Both the position numbers and the translations under genes were made by a program. Of a stretch of DNA of 64,000 nt, positions 54,383 to 64,000 are shown piece by piece. Each line of letters starts with the position of its first letter. The stretch's first letter is position 1. The notes under the pieces are model-generated. The model did not search any database, had not been told where the DNA came from, and saw only the letters and a list, made by a program, of their open reading frames with translations. The stretch spans positions 868,001-932,000 of the forward strand of contig NZ_CP048659.1 in the NCBI RefSeq assembly GCF_015218165.1, given 5' to 3'. Source of the DNA: Acinetobacter piscicola. GTDB lineage: Bacteria; Pseudomonadota; Gammaproteobacteria; Pseudomonadales; Moraxellaceae.

Positions 54383-57067
54383 ATGGCTACAATTCATGTC
54401 GATGGAAAATCGTATGAAGTCAATGGCTCGGAAAACTTGCTACAAGCATGTTTGAGTCTAGGCATCGACATCCCATATTTTTGTTGGCATCCAGCTTTAG
54501 GTTCTGTCGGTTCTTGCCGTCAATGTGCTGTGACGCAATACGCGAATCCTGAAGATACGCGTGGGCGTTTAGTCATGTCATGTATGACGCCTGCATCTGA
54601 CAATACCTATATCTCAATTGAAGATAAAGAAGCGACATCGTTTCGTGAATCGATCGTTGAGTTCTTAATGACCAACCACCCACACGACTGTCCAGTCTGT
54701 GAAGAGGGTGGTCATTGTCATTTACAAGATATGACTGTGATGACACAACACGATCGTCGTCGTTATCGTTTTACTAAACGTACACATCACAACCAAGAAT
54801 TAGGTTCGTTCATTGCACATGAAATGAACCGTTGTATCGCATGTTACCGTTGTGTTCGTTACTATAACGACTATGCGGGCGGTACTGACTTTGGTGTATA
54901 TGCCAATGCGTCACGTGTTTACTTTGGTCGTCCTGAGTCAGGGACTTTAGAGTCTGAATTCTCGGGTAACTTGACTGAAGTTTGTCCAACAGGTGTATTT
55001 ACCGATAAAACTCACTCCGCACGTTATAACCGTAAATGGGACATGCAATACGCACCGAGCGTATGCCAAGGCTGTTCTTCAGGTTGTAATATCTCTCCGG
55101 GTGAACGTTATGGTGAACTACGTCGTGTAGAAAACCGTTTCAATGGCGAAGTAAACCAATACTTCCTCTGCGATAAAGGTCGTTTCGGTACAGGTTATGT
55201 CAACCGTGAAGATCGTCCTCGTCAACCACAATTCCGTAAAGGGACTGCTGTAGAAACAGTTTCAGTCGATACAGCATTGGATACAGTGATTGCAAATGTT
55301 CAAGGCAAAAAAGTCTTGGGTATTGGTTCGCCACGTGCATCACTTGAGTCAAACTTCGCATTACGTGAGTTGGTGGGTCAAGAGCACTATTCAACAGGTC
55401 TGTCTCAAAAAGAGCAAAACTTGGTTGAGTTAGCTGCATCAATCATGCAAACAGAGGGTGTTTATAACCCAGGTATGCGTGAAATTGAAAGCTACGATGC
55501 AGTATTGATCTTAGGTGAAGACTTAACGCAAACTGCACCACGTATGGCATTGTCTGTTCGCCAAGCTGCGAAAAACAAAGCCAAAGAAATGGCTGCAGAA
55601 CGTCGTACACAAGATTGGTTAGCAGAGCCTGTTAAACGTATTGGTCAAGATGCCAAATCTCCAATTTACATCTTATCTGCGACGCAAACACGTCTTGCTG
55701 ATGTTGCGACAGGTGAAGTGGTTGCTTCTCCAAATGACATTGCGCGTTTAGGTTTTGCGATTGCTGCGGGCGTAAAAGGTGAAGCGATTCTTGGTTTAGA
55801 TGAGGATGCAAAAGCATTTGCACAAACCATTGCTGACACATTAAAAGCTGCGAAAAAACCACTCATTATCTCGGGTACAAGTTTACAAGATGCTGCGATC
55901 ATGGAAGCTGCTGCACAAGTTGCACAGAATCTTGGTTCAACAGCAGGTTTAACATTGACTGTTCCTGAAGTGAACTCAATGGGCTTGGCATTGTTTGGTG
56001 GTTTAAGCTTAGAACAAGCATTTGCACAAGATTATGACTCAATCATCATCATGGAAAATGACTTATTCCGTCGTTTACCTGCTGCACAAGTTCAAGCCGC
56101 GCTTAATAAAGCGCAAAGCGTGATTGTACTCGACCATTCTGAAACTGAAACTGTAAAAGCTGCGGATGTTGTTTTATCTGCTGCGAGTTTCGCTGAAGGT
56201 GATGGTACAGTGGTTTCACAAGAAGGACGTGCACAACGTTTCTATCAAGTGTATGACCCAAGCTACTACAAACCAGAACTTGCAATCAAAGAATCATGGC
56301 GCTGGTTACATGCCATTGAAACCGGTGTGAAAGGCAAAGCGATTTCTTGGACATTACTTGATGACGTGATTGAAAGCGTTGTGAATAATGTACCTGCACT
56401 TGAAGCGATTCAAGATGTTGCACCTGATGCAGGCTATCGTGTACATGGTTTGAAAATTGCGCGTGAACCACGTCGTTATTCAGGTCGTACTGCGATGCGT
56501 GCGCCACTTAATGTTCATGAGCCAAAACAACCAGTCGATGTCGACTCAGCATTAACGTTCTCTATGGAAGGTTATGTGGGGAATCAGACACCTGCAGCAT
56601 TGGTTCCATTTGCATGGGCACCAGGTTGGAACTCTCCACAGTCTTGGAACAAATACCAAGATGAAGTGGGTGGTCACTTAAAAGGTGGTGATTCTGGCGT
56701 TCGTCTATTCGATCGTTTACCTAAACGTCCAGCACGGAGTTATGTTGCACCAGCAGCAGTTGTGGCAAACCCAGATAGCTTCCGTTTAGTGCCAATGCAC
56801 CATATTTTTGCTTCTGGTGAATTCACCGTGAAAACACCTGCAATGGAATCTCGTATTCCTGAAGCAATGTTTGCTGTGGGTGAGCAAGATGCAGCACGCT
56901 TGAACGTACAAGATGGTCAGAAAATTACTGTGAAAGCAGGTGAGACTTCAATCAGTCTTCCAGTTCAAGTGATTGAGTATTTACCTACAGGTTATATCGG
57001 ATATCCAGTTGGACAAGCGCCGACCGTTTCTCTTGCAGAGCCTGTATCTGTGGCGGTAGGAGTGTAA
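54383..57067 (+). CDS. nuoG: NADH-quinone oxidoreductase subunit NuoG
   Basis: NuoG is the largest peripheral subunit, carrying three or four iron-sulfur clusters. The N-terminal 230 residues have the 2Fe-2S ferredoxin cysteines (CWHPALGSVGSCRQC), the His-Cys3 cluster (HPHDCPVCEEGGHC) and 4Fe-4S motifs (CIACYRCVRYYND; CQGCSSGC for the N7 cluster seen in some bacteria). The rest is a molybdopterin-oxidoreductase fold that has lost the cofactor. 894 residues, within the normal range. Eleven bases after nuoF, with AAGGA upstream. Confidence 0.96.
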   Translation: MATIHVDGKSYEVNGSENLLQACLSLGIDIPYFCWHPALGSVGSCRQCAVTQYANPEDTRGRLVMSCMTPASDNTYISIEDKEATSFRESIVEFLMTNHPHDCPVCEEGGHCHLQDMTVMTQHDRRRYRFTKRTHHNQELGSFIAHEMNRCIACYRCVRYYNDYAGGTDFGVYANASRVYFGRPESGTLESEFSGNLTEVCPTGVFTDKTHSARYNRKWDMQYAPSVCQGCSSGCNISPGERYGELRRVENRFNGEVNQYFLCDKGRFGTGYVNREDRPRQPQFRKGTAVETVSVDTALDTVIANVQGKKVLGIGSPRASLESNFALRELVGQEHYSTGLSQKEQNLVELAASIMQTEGVYNPGMREIESYDAVLILGEDLTQTAPRMALSVRQAAKNKAKEMAAERRTQDWLAEPVKRIGQDAKSPIYILSATQTRLADVATGEVVASPNDIARLGFAIAAGVKGEAILGLDEDAKAFAQTIADTLKAAKKPLIISGTSLQDAAIMEAAAQVAQNLGSTAGLTLTVPEVNSMGLALFGGLSLEQAFAQDYDSIIIMENDLFRRLPAAQVQAALNKAQSVIVLDHSETETVKAADVVLSAASFAEGDGTVVSQEGRAQRFYQVYDPSYYKPELAIKESWRWLHAIETGVKGKAISWTLLDDVIESVVNNVPALEAIQDVAPDAGYRVHGLKIAREPRRYSGRTAMRAPLNVHEPKQPVDVDSALTFSMEGYVGNQTPAALVPFAWAPGWNSPQSWNKYQDEVGGHLKGGDSGVRLFDRLPKRPARSYVAPAAVVANPDSFRLVPMHHIFASGEFTVKTPAMESRIPEAMFAVGEQDAARLNVQDGQKITVKAGETSISLPVQVIEYLPTGYIGYPVGQAPTVSLAEPVSVAVGV

Positions 57068-57070
57068 TTC

Positions 57071-58084
57071 ATGAACGAAACTTTACGCGCCCTCCCGACA
57101 TGGGCACAAGATTGGCCAATCGCATATAGCGTGATTCAAGCGATTGTGATCTTGTTGGTTGTGGTGTTGCTTGCAGCACTAATGTCGTTCATTGAACGCC
57201 GTTTGCTCGGTTTATGGCAAGACCGTTATGGTCCGAACCGTGTAGGTCCGGGCGGTATGTTCCAGATTGTTGCCGACATGTTGAAAATCATGTTCAAGGA
57301 AGACTGGACACCAAAGTTTGTTGATAAACTGACTTTCCGTTTAGCACCAGCAGTTGCAATGGCAACTGCGGTACTGTCATTCATGGTTATTCCTGTTTCA
57401 CCTTATTTAGGTGTTGCAGACATGAGCATTGGCTTATTGTTTTTTATGGCAATGGCGGGTATCGCAGTGTATGCCGTGTTATTCGGTGGTTGGTCATCAA
57501 ATAACAAATATGCATTATTAGGTGGTTTACGTTCTGCTGCACAAACCATTTCTTATGAAGTGTTCTTGGGTATTTCATTGATGGGTGTAGTTGCAATTGC
57601 AGGCTCATTCAACTTACGTGAAATCGTAGAAGCACAACGTGATGTTTGGTTTGTGATTCCACAATTCATTGGTTTCATGATCTTCGTGGTTGCGGGTGTT
57701 GCGGTAACGCATCGTCATCCATTTGACCAACCAGAAGCTGAACAAGAATTGGCTGAAGGTTACCATGTCGAGTACGGTGGTATGAAATGGGGGATGTTCT
57801 TCGTTGCTGAATACGTCAACATCATCTTAATTTCTGCCTTGATCGTGACTTTATTCTTTGGTGGATGGTTAGCACCATTTAACTTAAACATTCCATTCAT
57901 TCCAGATGCGTTCTGGTTCATTGCAAAAACAGCATTCTTTGTGATGATGTTTGTCTTGGCACGTGGTTCGTTAATGCGTCCTCGTTATGACCAAGTGATG
58001 AACTTTGGTTGGAAAGTATGTTTACCACTTGCATTGGTTAACCTTTTGGTGACTGGTGCTGTGATTCTGATGAATCAAGCCTAG
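57071..58084 (+). CDS. nuoH: NADH-quinone oxidoreductase subunit NuoH
   Basis: NuoH joins the membrane arm to the quinone-binding site. 337 residues, about eight membrane helices, with the conserved [21 protein letters not shown] after the first helix, [22 protein letters not shown] facing the quinone tunnel, and [19 protein letters not shown] near the end. Three bases after nuoG. Confidence 0.97.
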   Translation: MNETLRALPTWAQDWPIAYSVIQAIVILLVVVLLAALMSFIERRLLGLWQDRYGPNRVGPGGMFQIVADMLKIMFKEDWTPKFVDKLTFRLAPAVAMATAVLSFMVIPVSPYLGVADMSIGLLFFMAMAGIAVYAVLFGGWSSNNKYALLGGLRSAAQTISYEVFLGISLMGVVAIAGSFNLREIVEAQRDVWFVIPQFIGFMIFVVAGVAVTHRHPFDQPEAEQELAEGYHVEYGGMKWGMFFVAEYVNIILISALIVTLFFGGWLAPFNLNIPFIPDAFWFIAKTAFFVMMFVLARGSLMRPRYDQVMNFGWKVCLPLALVNLLVTGAVILMNQA

Positions 58085-58102
58085 GACAGCAGGGAGTACA
58101 AA

Positions 58103-58645
58103 ATGTATAAAATTCTAGCTGGCGTAGGATCAATCGTTCGTTCGTTATGGATGGTATTTACCCATGCCACTCGTCCACGTGATACGATTTTATATCCTGA
58201 AGTTCCAGCCGAACAAATCGTACCTCCACGCTACCGTGGTCGTATCGTATTAACACGTGATCCTGATGGCGAAGAGCGTTGTGTTGCGTGTAACTTATGT
58301 GCGGTTGCATGTCCTGTGGGCTGTATCTCATTACAGAAAGCTGAAAAAGAAGATGGACGTTGGTATCCAGAGTTTTTCCGCATTAACTTCTCACGTTGTA
58401 TCTTCTGTGGGATGTGTGAAGAAGCGTGCCCAACAACTGCAATTCAGTTAACACCAGACTTCGAGTTGGGTGAATATGTGCGTCAAGACCTTGTTTATGA
58501 GAAAGAAAACTTACTCATTTCGGGTCCTGGTAAATACCCAGATTACAACTTCTATCGTGTAACGGGTATGGCAATTGATGGTAAAGAAAAAGGTCAAGCG
58601 CAACGTGAAAGCGCACCTGTTGACGTACGGAGCTTATTACCATGA
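58103..58645 (+). CDS. nuoI: NADH-quinone oxidoreductase subunit NuoI
   Basis: NuoI is the ferredoxin-like subunit with clusters N6a and N6b. Two complete CxxCxxCxxxCP motifs are visible: [12 protein letters not shown] and [12 protein letters not shown]. 180 residues, ending in VRSLLP. It overlaps nuoJ by four bases. Confidence 0.97.
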   Translation: MYKILAGVGSIVRSLWMVFTHATRPRDTILYPEVPAEQIVPPRYRGRIVLTRDPDGEERCVACNLCAVACPVGCISLQKAEKEDGRWYPEFFRINFSRCIFCGMCEEACPTTAIQLTPDFELGEYVRQDLVYEKENLLISGPGKYPDYNFYRVTGMAIDGKEKGQAQRESAPVDVRSLLP

Positions 58646-59163
58646 TGTGGCCATTTTATTTAATGGCTCTCGTGGCCATTGTTTCTACAGTTCGTGTTGT
58701 GACCAATGCGAATCCTGTACATGCACTTTTAAGCTTAATCGTGTCACTGCTTGCCGTTGCAGGGATTTTCTTAACCATTGGCGCACCATTTGCTGCTGCA
58801 TTAGAAATTATTGTCTATGCAGGTGCAATCATGGTGTTGTTCGTCTTCGTGGTGATGATGCTCAATCTTGGTCAACATACTGTTGATCAAGAGCGTAAAT
58901 GGTTGACTTCTGATGCTTGGGCTTATCCAGCATTGATGAGTTTCTTGATGGGTTTGTGTTTGGTTTGGATGTTAGGTTCAGACTATACGCAAACACAACA
59001 TGTTTTAGGGACGCAAATGGTCGGCCCTAAAGAAGTTGGTCAAGCACTCTTTACACACTACTTATTATTGGTTGAAGTAGCCGCGATGTTATTGCTTGCA
59101 GCATTGGTTGCAGCATTCCACTTAGGCAAACGTGAACCAAGTGCAGAAGAGGATAAACAATAA
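58642..59163 (+). CDS. nuoJ: NADH-quinone oxidoreductase subunit NuoJ
   Basis: A five-helix membrane subunit of complex I. 173 residues with [47 protein letters not shown], the pi-bulge helix important for coupling. Overlaps nuoI (ATGA) and touches nuoK. Confidence 0.95.
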   Translation: MMWPFYLMALVAIVSTVRVVTNANPVHALLSLIVSLLAVAGIFLTIGAPFAAALEIIVYAGAIMVLFVFVVMMLNLGQHTVDQERKWLTSDAWAYPALMSFLMGLCLVWMLGSDYTQTQHVLGTQMVGPKEVGQALFTHYLLLVEVAAMLLLAALVAAFHLGKREPSAEEDKQ

Positions 59164-59471
59164 TGGGCAATATCCCTTTAGAGCATGGTTTAATCGTTGC
59201 ATCTATCCTTTTTGCACTCGGTTTTTACGGTGTAATGGTACGACGCAATATTTTATTTATGTTAATGAGCCTTGAAATCATGATGAATGCTGCTGCGCTA
59301 GCATTCGTTGTTGCAGGTAGTGCATGGGTACAACCAGACGGTCAAATTATGTTTATCTTAATTTTGACGCTTGCAGCAGCAGAGGCGTGTATCGGTCTTG
59401 CGATCGTCCTTCAGTTCTATCATCGCTTCCATCACTTGGATGTAGATGCTGCTAGTGAGATGCGCGGATGA
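59163..59471 (+). CDS. nuoK: NADH-quinone oxidoreductase subunit NuoK
   Basis: A three-helix subunit of the proton channel. 102 residues with [14 protein letters not shown] (conserved glutamate in the second helix) and a third helix bearing [14 protein letters not shown] (second glutamate). Overlaps nuoJ by one base and nuoL by four. Confidence 0.96.
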   Translation: MGNIPLEHGLIVASILFALGFYGVMVRRNILFMLMSLEIMMNAAALAFVVAGSAWVQPDGQIMFILILTLAAAEACIGLAIVLQFYHRFHHLDVDAASEMRG

Positions 59472-61360
59472 GTACTTTATATTTAACGATTTTATTTCCG
59501 CTTATTGGTTTTATCCTTTTAGCGGCAGGACGTAATAAACTTCCTGAAAATGTCGCTGCGATTATTGGTGCGGGTTCAGTTGGTCTTTCAGCATTGTTTG
59601 CGTTGATCAGCGGTATGGCATTTATCAACAGCGGTGAAACTGTATTTGTTCAAAATTTATGGACATGGTTTAACGTTGGTGGTTTTGCGCCAGGTATTAC
59701 TTTAAGTTTAGATGGCTTGTCATTGTTAATGATGGGCATGATCACGGGCGTAGGTTTTCTGATTCATATCTTCGCAACATGGTATATGCGTGGTGAAGAG
59801 GATTTCGCACGTTTCTTCTCTTATTTCAACCTGTTCGTAGCAAGCATGCTCGTGCTTGTATTGGGTGACAACTTAGCGTTGTTATTCTTAGGTTGGGAAG
59901 GCGTAGGTCTGTGTTCTTATCTATTGATTGGTTACTACTATCAAAACCCGTCAAATGGTATGGCTGCGATCAAAGCATTTACCGTAACACGTGTGGGTGA
60001 TATTTTCTTACTCATTGCGATGTTCTTGCTTTATCAACAATTTGGTACTTTGCATATCGGTACAATCGTTGCCAATGCATCACAAGTTTTAGCACTTGAT
60101 CATAACCTTGCGCTTTGGACTTCACTCATGTTGTTCTTAGGTGCTGCGGGTAAATCTGCACAAATTCCATTACAAACATGGTTGGCAGATGCAATGGCTG
60201 GTCCTACACCAGTATCTGCATTGATCCACGCTGCAACAATGGTAACCGCAGGTGTTTACCTGTGCTGCCGTATGTTCACTGTGTTTGAAATGACACCTGA
60301 AATTATGCAATTCATTGCGATTACAGGCGCAGTAACATTATTGGTGGCTGGTTTTGCAGCATTGGTGCAAACCGACATCAAACGTATTTTGGCTTACTCA
60401 ACCATGAGTCAGCTCGGTTATATGTTTATGGCGGTGGGTGCCGAAGCTTATCAAGCTGGCCTATTCCATATGCTTTCTCACGCATTCTTCAAGGCATTAT
60501 TATTCTTGTCTTCTGGTGCGGTGATTTTGGCTTACCATCACGAACAAAACATCTTCAAAATGGGTGGCTTGTTCTACAAAAACAAATTTTTGTTTGCATG
60601 TTTCGCCATCGGTGGTGGTGCGCTTGCAGCGATTCCATTCGTAACAATTGGCTTCTTCTCTAAAGATGCGATCTTGGGCGCAGTTTGGGTACAAGGTCAA
60701 GCAAATGCAGCATTTGGTTGGTTGTACTGGGTGGGTGTAGCAGGTGCATTCTTAACATCTATTTATACATTCCGTTTAATCTGGGTTGTATTCTTTGGCA
60801 AAGAAAATACGCCTTATCACGAAATCAAAGGTGCAACATATTGGTTACCTTTAGGTATCCTTGCTGTACTGTCAACAGGTTTGGCTTATTTCTTAAAAGC
60901 ACCAGTGGAAAAAGCACTGACTGCTGCGCAAATTCCTGTATTCAATGTGCCAACTGAAGAATTGATGCACGGTATGCATTCTGCTGAATATACAGCAGTC
61001 GGCATTGCACTTGCAGGTTTAGTCGTGGGTGTTGTGTTGTTCGCATTTGCTTACCAAGCGGTAAAAGGCTTTGCTGCAACATCATTTGGTACAGGTCTTG
61101 CCAATATCTGCCGTAATGCATTTGGTTTCGATTCGTTATACAACATTGTATTTGTTCAACCTTATTTATTGATTGCAAAAATCTTAGGTCGTGATCCAAT
61201 TGACGGTTTATGGCTCATGTTACCTGCGATTGTGAAAGGTGGTAATAAGTTTACAAGTACCCGTCAAACAGGTTCATTACGTGAATATGCATCAAGTATG
61301 TCACTCGGTGTAGTGGTATTGCTGATGATCTTGATCGTGATTCAGGTAGTGGGGAAATAA
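59468..61360 (+). CDS. nuoL: NADH-quinone oxidoreductase subunit NuoL
   Basis: The largest antiporter-like proton-pumping subunit. 630 residues, many membrane helices, [17 protein letters not shown] with the conserved glutamate, [32 protein letters not shown], and the long lateral helix with a final transmembrane anchor at the C-terminus. Its start overlaps nuoK by four bases. Confidence 0.97.
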   Translation: MSTLYLTILFPLIGFILLAAGRNKLPENVAAIIGAGSVGLSALFALISGMAFINSGETVFVQNLWTWFNVGGFAPGITLSLDGLSLLMMGMITGVGFLIHIFATWYMRGEEDFARFFSYFNLFVASMLVLVLGDNLALLFLGWEGVGLCSYLLIGYYYQNPSNGMAAIKAFTVTRVGDIFLLIAMFLLYQQFGTLHIGTIVANASQVLALDHNLALWTSLMLFLGAAGKSAQIPLQTWLADAMAGPTPVSALIHAATMVTAGVYLCCRMFTVFEMTPEIMQFIAITGAVTLLVAGFAALVQTDIKRILAYSTMSQLGYMFMAVGAEAYQAGLFHMLSHAFFKALLFLSSGAVILAYHHEQNIFKMGGLFYKNKFLFACFAIGGGALAAIPFVTIGFFSKDAILGAVWVQGQANAAFGWLYWVGVAGAFLTSIYTFRLIWVVFFGKENTPYHEIKGATYWLPLGILAVLSTGLAYFLKAPVEKALTAAQIPVFNVPTEELMHGMHSAEYTAVGIALAGLVVGVVLFAFAYQAVKGFAATSFGTGLANICRNAFGFDSLYNIVFVQPYLLIAKILGRDPIDGLWLMLPAIVKGGNKFTSTRQTGSLREYASSMSLGVVVLLMILIVIQVVGK

Positions 61361-61361
61361 G

Positions 61362-62969
61362 ATGGAAGCAAATAACTGGATTTTACCCGCATTAATTCTT
61401 GTACCTTTCATTGCAGGTTTTATTTGCTGGTTAGTCGATAAGCTCGATGAACATTTGCCTCGCTATATTGCACTCGTGGGGATGCTCATTACTTTGGGCT
61501 TAACAGGTGTGCTTTGGAGTCAAGGTGGTTTTACCTATGAGTTGGGACAACAAGTCCCAGCTTGGGCTGCACAATTTCAAGTTGAATGGATTAAATCTTT
61601 AGGGATTAATATCCATTTAGCGATAGATGGTCTTTCACTTTTGATGGTCGGCTTAACTGCATTACTCGGTGTACTTGCAGTCGGTTGTTCATGGGGTGAA
61701 ATTCAAAAGAATGTTGGTTTCTTCCACTTAAACCTTTTATGGTCTTTAGGTGGGGTGATTGGTGTATTCCTTGCAATTGATTTGTTCTTGTTCTTCTTCT
61801 TCTGGGAGATGATGCTTGTACCAATCTATTTCTTGATTGCACTCTGGGGGCATAAAGGCGCGGATGGTAAATCACGCGTATATGCTGCAACCAAGTTCTT
61901 CATTTATACACAAGTTGCAGGTCTGATCATGCTTGTGGGTATCCTAGGTCTAGTGATCTATGGCTACATGATGTCTGGCAATATCAGCTTCAACTATTAT
62001 TACTTAATGGCTGTTGCACGTACATTAGATGCTCAAGCACCACATATTGCTTATGCATTGATGATCTGTATGTTCATCGGTTTTGCGGTAAAACTTCCTG
62101 TTTTTCCATTACATGGTTGGTTACCCGATGCCCACGCGCAAGCACCTACAGCAGGTTCTGTCGACTTAGCGGGTATCTTGATTAAAACTGCGGCTTACGG
62201 TTTATTACGTTTCGTCATTCCGTTCTTCCCTGCAGCATCGGCACAATTTGCAGATATTGCAATCATCTTTGGTTTAATTGGTATCTTCTACGGTGCTTGG
62301 TGTGCATTCCAACAAACAGATATGAAACGCTTACTTGCGTACACATCTATTTCGCACATGGGCTTCGTGTTACTTGCACTTTATGCAGGTAATATTTTGA
62401 CCTTCCAAGGTTTGATGATCATGATGTTGGCGCATGGTTTATCTTCTGCTGCATTGTTCATTATGTGTGGTCAAGTGTATGAGCGTTTACATACACGTGA
62501 TTTACGTTTGATGGGTGGTATTCGTGGTCAATTCCAATATTTACCATTCTTCTTAATGTTCTTTATTGCGGCGTTGGTCGGTATTCCTGGTTTAGGTAAC
62601 TTTATTGGTGAGTTCCTGATTTTGATGGGTTCATTTGGTAAATTCCCAATGTTTACCATCATTGCAGCGATCAGTTTAGTATTTGCGGGTCTTTATGGTT
62701 TAATCCTGATCCACAAAGCATTATTTGGTACACCAAATGAGCAACAAAAACAGCATTATACAGCTCCGTTAAAAGATCTTGGCGCACGTGAAATCGGTCT
62801 TTTGATGATCTGTGTAATCGGTTTGGTATGGTTAGGTATGCATCCACAAACATTCTTAGATGTTTCAAACTCAAGCATGGCGTGGATTGCAAATAGCTAT
62901 ATTCCTGTTCAAGAAGCCGTTGAAGCAACGCAGCAAGTTGTTTCTCAACAAAATGCGGGGATCCAATAG
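61362..62969 (+). CDS. nuoM: NADH-quinone oxidoreductase subunit NuoM
   Basis: Second antiporter-like pumping subunit, 535 residues. FFFFWEMMLVPIYFLIALWG holds the conserved glutamate, and KLPVFPLHGWLPDAHAQAPTAGSVDLAGILIK the channel lysine segment. The C-terminal about 40 residues extend beyond the last helix. One base after nuoL. Confidence 0.97.
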   Translation: MEANNWILPALILVPFIAGFICWLVDKLDEHLPRYIALVGMLITLGLTGVLWSQGGFTYELGQQVPAWAAQFQVEWIKSLGINIHLAIDGLSLLMVGLTALLGVLAVGCSWGEIQKNVGFFHLNLLWSLGGVIGVFLAIDLFLFFFFWEMMLVPIYFLIALWGHKGADGKSRVYAATKFFIYTQVAGLIMLVGILGLVIYGYMMSGNISFNYYYLMAVARTLDAQAPHIAYALMICMFIGFAVKLPVFPLHGWLPDAHAQAPTAGSVDLAGILIKTAAYGLLRFVIPFFPAASAQFADIAIIFGLIGIFYGAWCAFQQTDMKRLLAYTSISHMGFVLLALYAGNILTFQGLMIMMLAHGLSSAALFIMCGQVYERLHTRDLRLMGGIRGQFQYLPFFLMFFIAALVGIPGLGNFIGEFLILMGSFGKFPMFTIIAAISLVFAGLYGLILIHKALFGTPNEQQKQHYTAPLKDLGAREIGLLMICVIGLVWLGMHPQTFLDVSNSSMAWIANSYIPVQEAVEATQQVVSQQNAGIQ

Positions 62970-62971
62970 TC

Positions 62972-64000
62972 ATGAATTTTACAATGTCATTTTCGGATCT
63001 CATGCCTTTGGCACCTGTCATGATTGTAGCTTTGACTGCAGTCGTGGTGATGATCTTAACGGCAATCAAACGTAATCATAATTTGATTGCAACAGCTTCA
63101 GTGGTTGGTTTAAACCTTGCGGCGCTTGATTTGATAATCATGATGTTTGGTGGTGCGTTCGCACCATCAAATGTGATGGGCATGTTTATGGTTGACCCAT
63201 TTACATTGTTCTATCAATTGCTTGCGATTGTTGCTGCGTTAGCATGTTGTACTTTGTCACATGCATACATTGAAACCTATAAAGACCATCGTGAAGAACT
63301 TTATATCTTGATGTTGATCTCTGTTGCAGGGGCGATGTTAATGGTAGCAAGTTCGCACTTTGCATCGTTCTTTATTAGCTTAGAGTTAATGTCGATTCCG
63401 ATGTATGGTTTGGTGGCTTATACACATCAACGTTCAAAATCGTTAGAAGCGGGAATTAAATATTTAGTTCTTTCTGCAACTGCGTCTGCAATGTTGTTGA
63501 TGGGTATGGCATATATCTATGCATATACAGGTTCTTTAGCATTCTATGATGCTGTACCTGCATTGTTCCAAGTCATTCAACAACCAATGGTGATCTTAGG
63601 CCTAGGTCTCATTATCTTTGCAATTGGCTTTAAGCTTTCTCTTGCACCATTTCACAAATGGACACCTGATGTTTATCAAGGTGCACCTGCGCCAATCGCA
63701 ACATTCTTGGCGACTGTGGCAAAAGTTGCAACGATTGGTTTATTGGTACGTTACATTTTGACTTCGGGTGCAATTTTAGTCCCTTCAATTGTGACAATCA
63801 TTACTGTAATTGCAGTACTTTCAATCTTGGTCGGTAACTTCCTTGCTGTACGTCAAGTAAACTTAAAACGTATTTTAGGTTATTCTTCGATTGCACATTT
63901 TGGTTATTTATTGATTGCTTTAGTCAGCACAACCTATGCAAGCTTAGGCAGTGTAACGGTTTATATTGCGACTTATACATTAACAACGATTGGTGCTTTT
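62972..64000 (+). CDS. nuoN: NADH-quinone oxidoreductase subunit NuoN, 3' end outside window
   Basis: Third antiporter-like subunit and last of the operon. The ATG at 62972 (MNFTMSFSDLMPLAP) is two bases after the nuoM stop, with GGGGA upstream. The visible 343 residues contain FFISLELMSIPMYGLVAY with the conserved glutamate and KLSLAPFHKWTPDVYQGAPAPIATFLATVAK with the channel lysines. The open frame runs through the end of the window without a stop, as expected for a protein of roughly 490-500 residues. Confidence 0.96.
   Translation, partial: MNFTMSFSDLMPLAPVMIVALTAVVVMILTAIKRNHNLIATASVVGLNLAALDLIIMMFGGAFAPSNVMGMFMVDPFTLFYQLLAIVAALACCTLSHAYIETYKDHREELYILMLISVAGAMLMVASSHFASFFISLELMSIPMYGLVAYTHQRSKSLEAGIKYLVLSATASAMLLMGMAYIYAYTGSLAFYDAVPALFQVIQQPMVILGLGLIIFAIGFKLSLAPFHKWTPDVYQGAPAPIATFLATVAKVATIGLLVRYILTSGAILVPSIVTIITVIAVLSILVGNFLAVRQVNLKRILGYSSIAHFGYLLIALVSTTYASLGSVTVYIATYTLTTIGAF

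Overview
The window is chromosomal DNA from a gammaproteobacterium of the genus Acinetobacter. The evidence is an AT-rich coding style, a response regulator and kinase that I recognise as BfmR/BfmS, a fused NuoCD subunit, the smc-zipA-ligA order, and a bioA-bioF-bioC-bioD cluster with a short BirA elsewhere. I do not assign a species. Nearly all of it is core genome. There is no CRISPR array, prophage, rRNA or recognisable tRNA.

Layout. 1-4.7 kb: end of an LtrA-family membrane protein, a Nudix hydrolase, an exported DUF1176 protein, dusC, a multiply frameshifted exported protein, and a 58-aa protein with two cysteine pairs around an EF-hand-like loop. 4.8-8.9 kb: a CcsA-like membrane protein divergent from ffh, then an intact IS982-family element with a target duplication, sitting directly in front of a small alpha/beta hydrolase gene. 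9-12.1 kb (minus strand): two tandem paralogous YwqK-like lipoproteins, coaX and birA. A stub of the 3' end of coaX lies between the two lipoprotein genes and marks the duplication unit. 12.1-21 kb: a TSUP permease, two doubtful small ORFs, a GntR regulator, smc-zipA and ligA. 21-26 kb: a TonB-dependent siderophore receptor with a Fur-like site, a bacterioferritin-like ferritin without the usual haem methionine, an exported one-Cys peroxiredoxin, hypotheticals and a decayed DUF6176-like gene. 26-31.4 kb: the biotin cluster (a BioH-like hydrolase, then bioA, bioF, bioC, bioD) and a guanine-deaminase-like gene. 31.4-36.6 kb: rluB, scpB, scpA, a GNAT acetyltransferase, a YciO-family gene and epmC. 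36.7-40.5 kb: yceD, rpmF, fabD, fabG, acpP and a BON/LysM protein. 40.5-45.3 kb (minus): nrdA and nrdB with two small membrane-protein genes between them. Two NrdR-like boxes and a perfect DnaA box lie upstream of nrdA. 45.8-48.7 kb: bfmR-bfmS and a small hypothetical. 49.4-64 kb: nuoA-B-CD-E-F-G-H-I-J-K-L-M and a nuoN cut by the window end.

How the genes fit together. Several processes are represented by more than one gene. SMC with ScpA and ScpB makes the condensin complex. The bio genes build the pimeloyl chain and biotin, which BirA then attaches. FabD, FabG and AcpP serve fatty-acid synthesis, which also feeds BioC. NrdAB supplies deoxynucleotides. The TonB receptor and ferritin handle iron uptake and storage. 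The 13 Nuo subunits form proton-pumping NADH dehydrogenase.

I see no clear new multigene system. The most interesting items are the coaX-stub duplication, the IS982 insertion that separates a gene from its ribosome-binding site, a hairpin burying the transposase start codon, the 58-aa Cys/Ca-loop protein, an unlisted 43-aa membrane protein next to nrdB, and operator-like repeats ahead of nrdA, bfmR, the bio operon and nuo.
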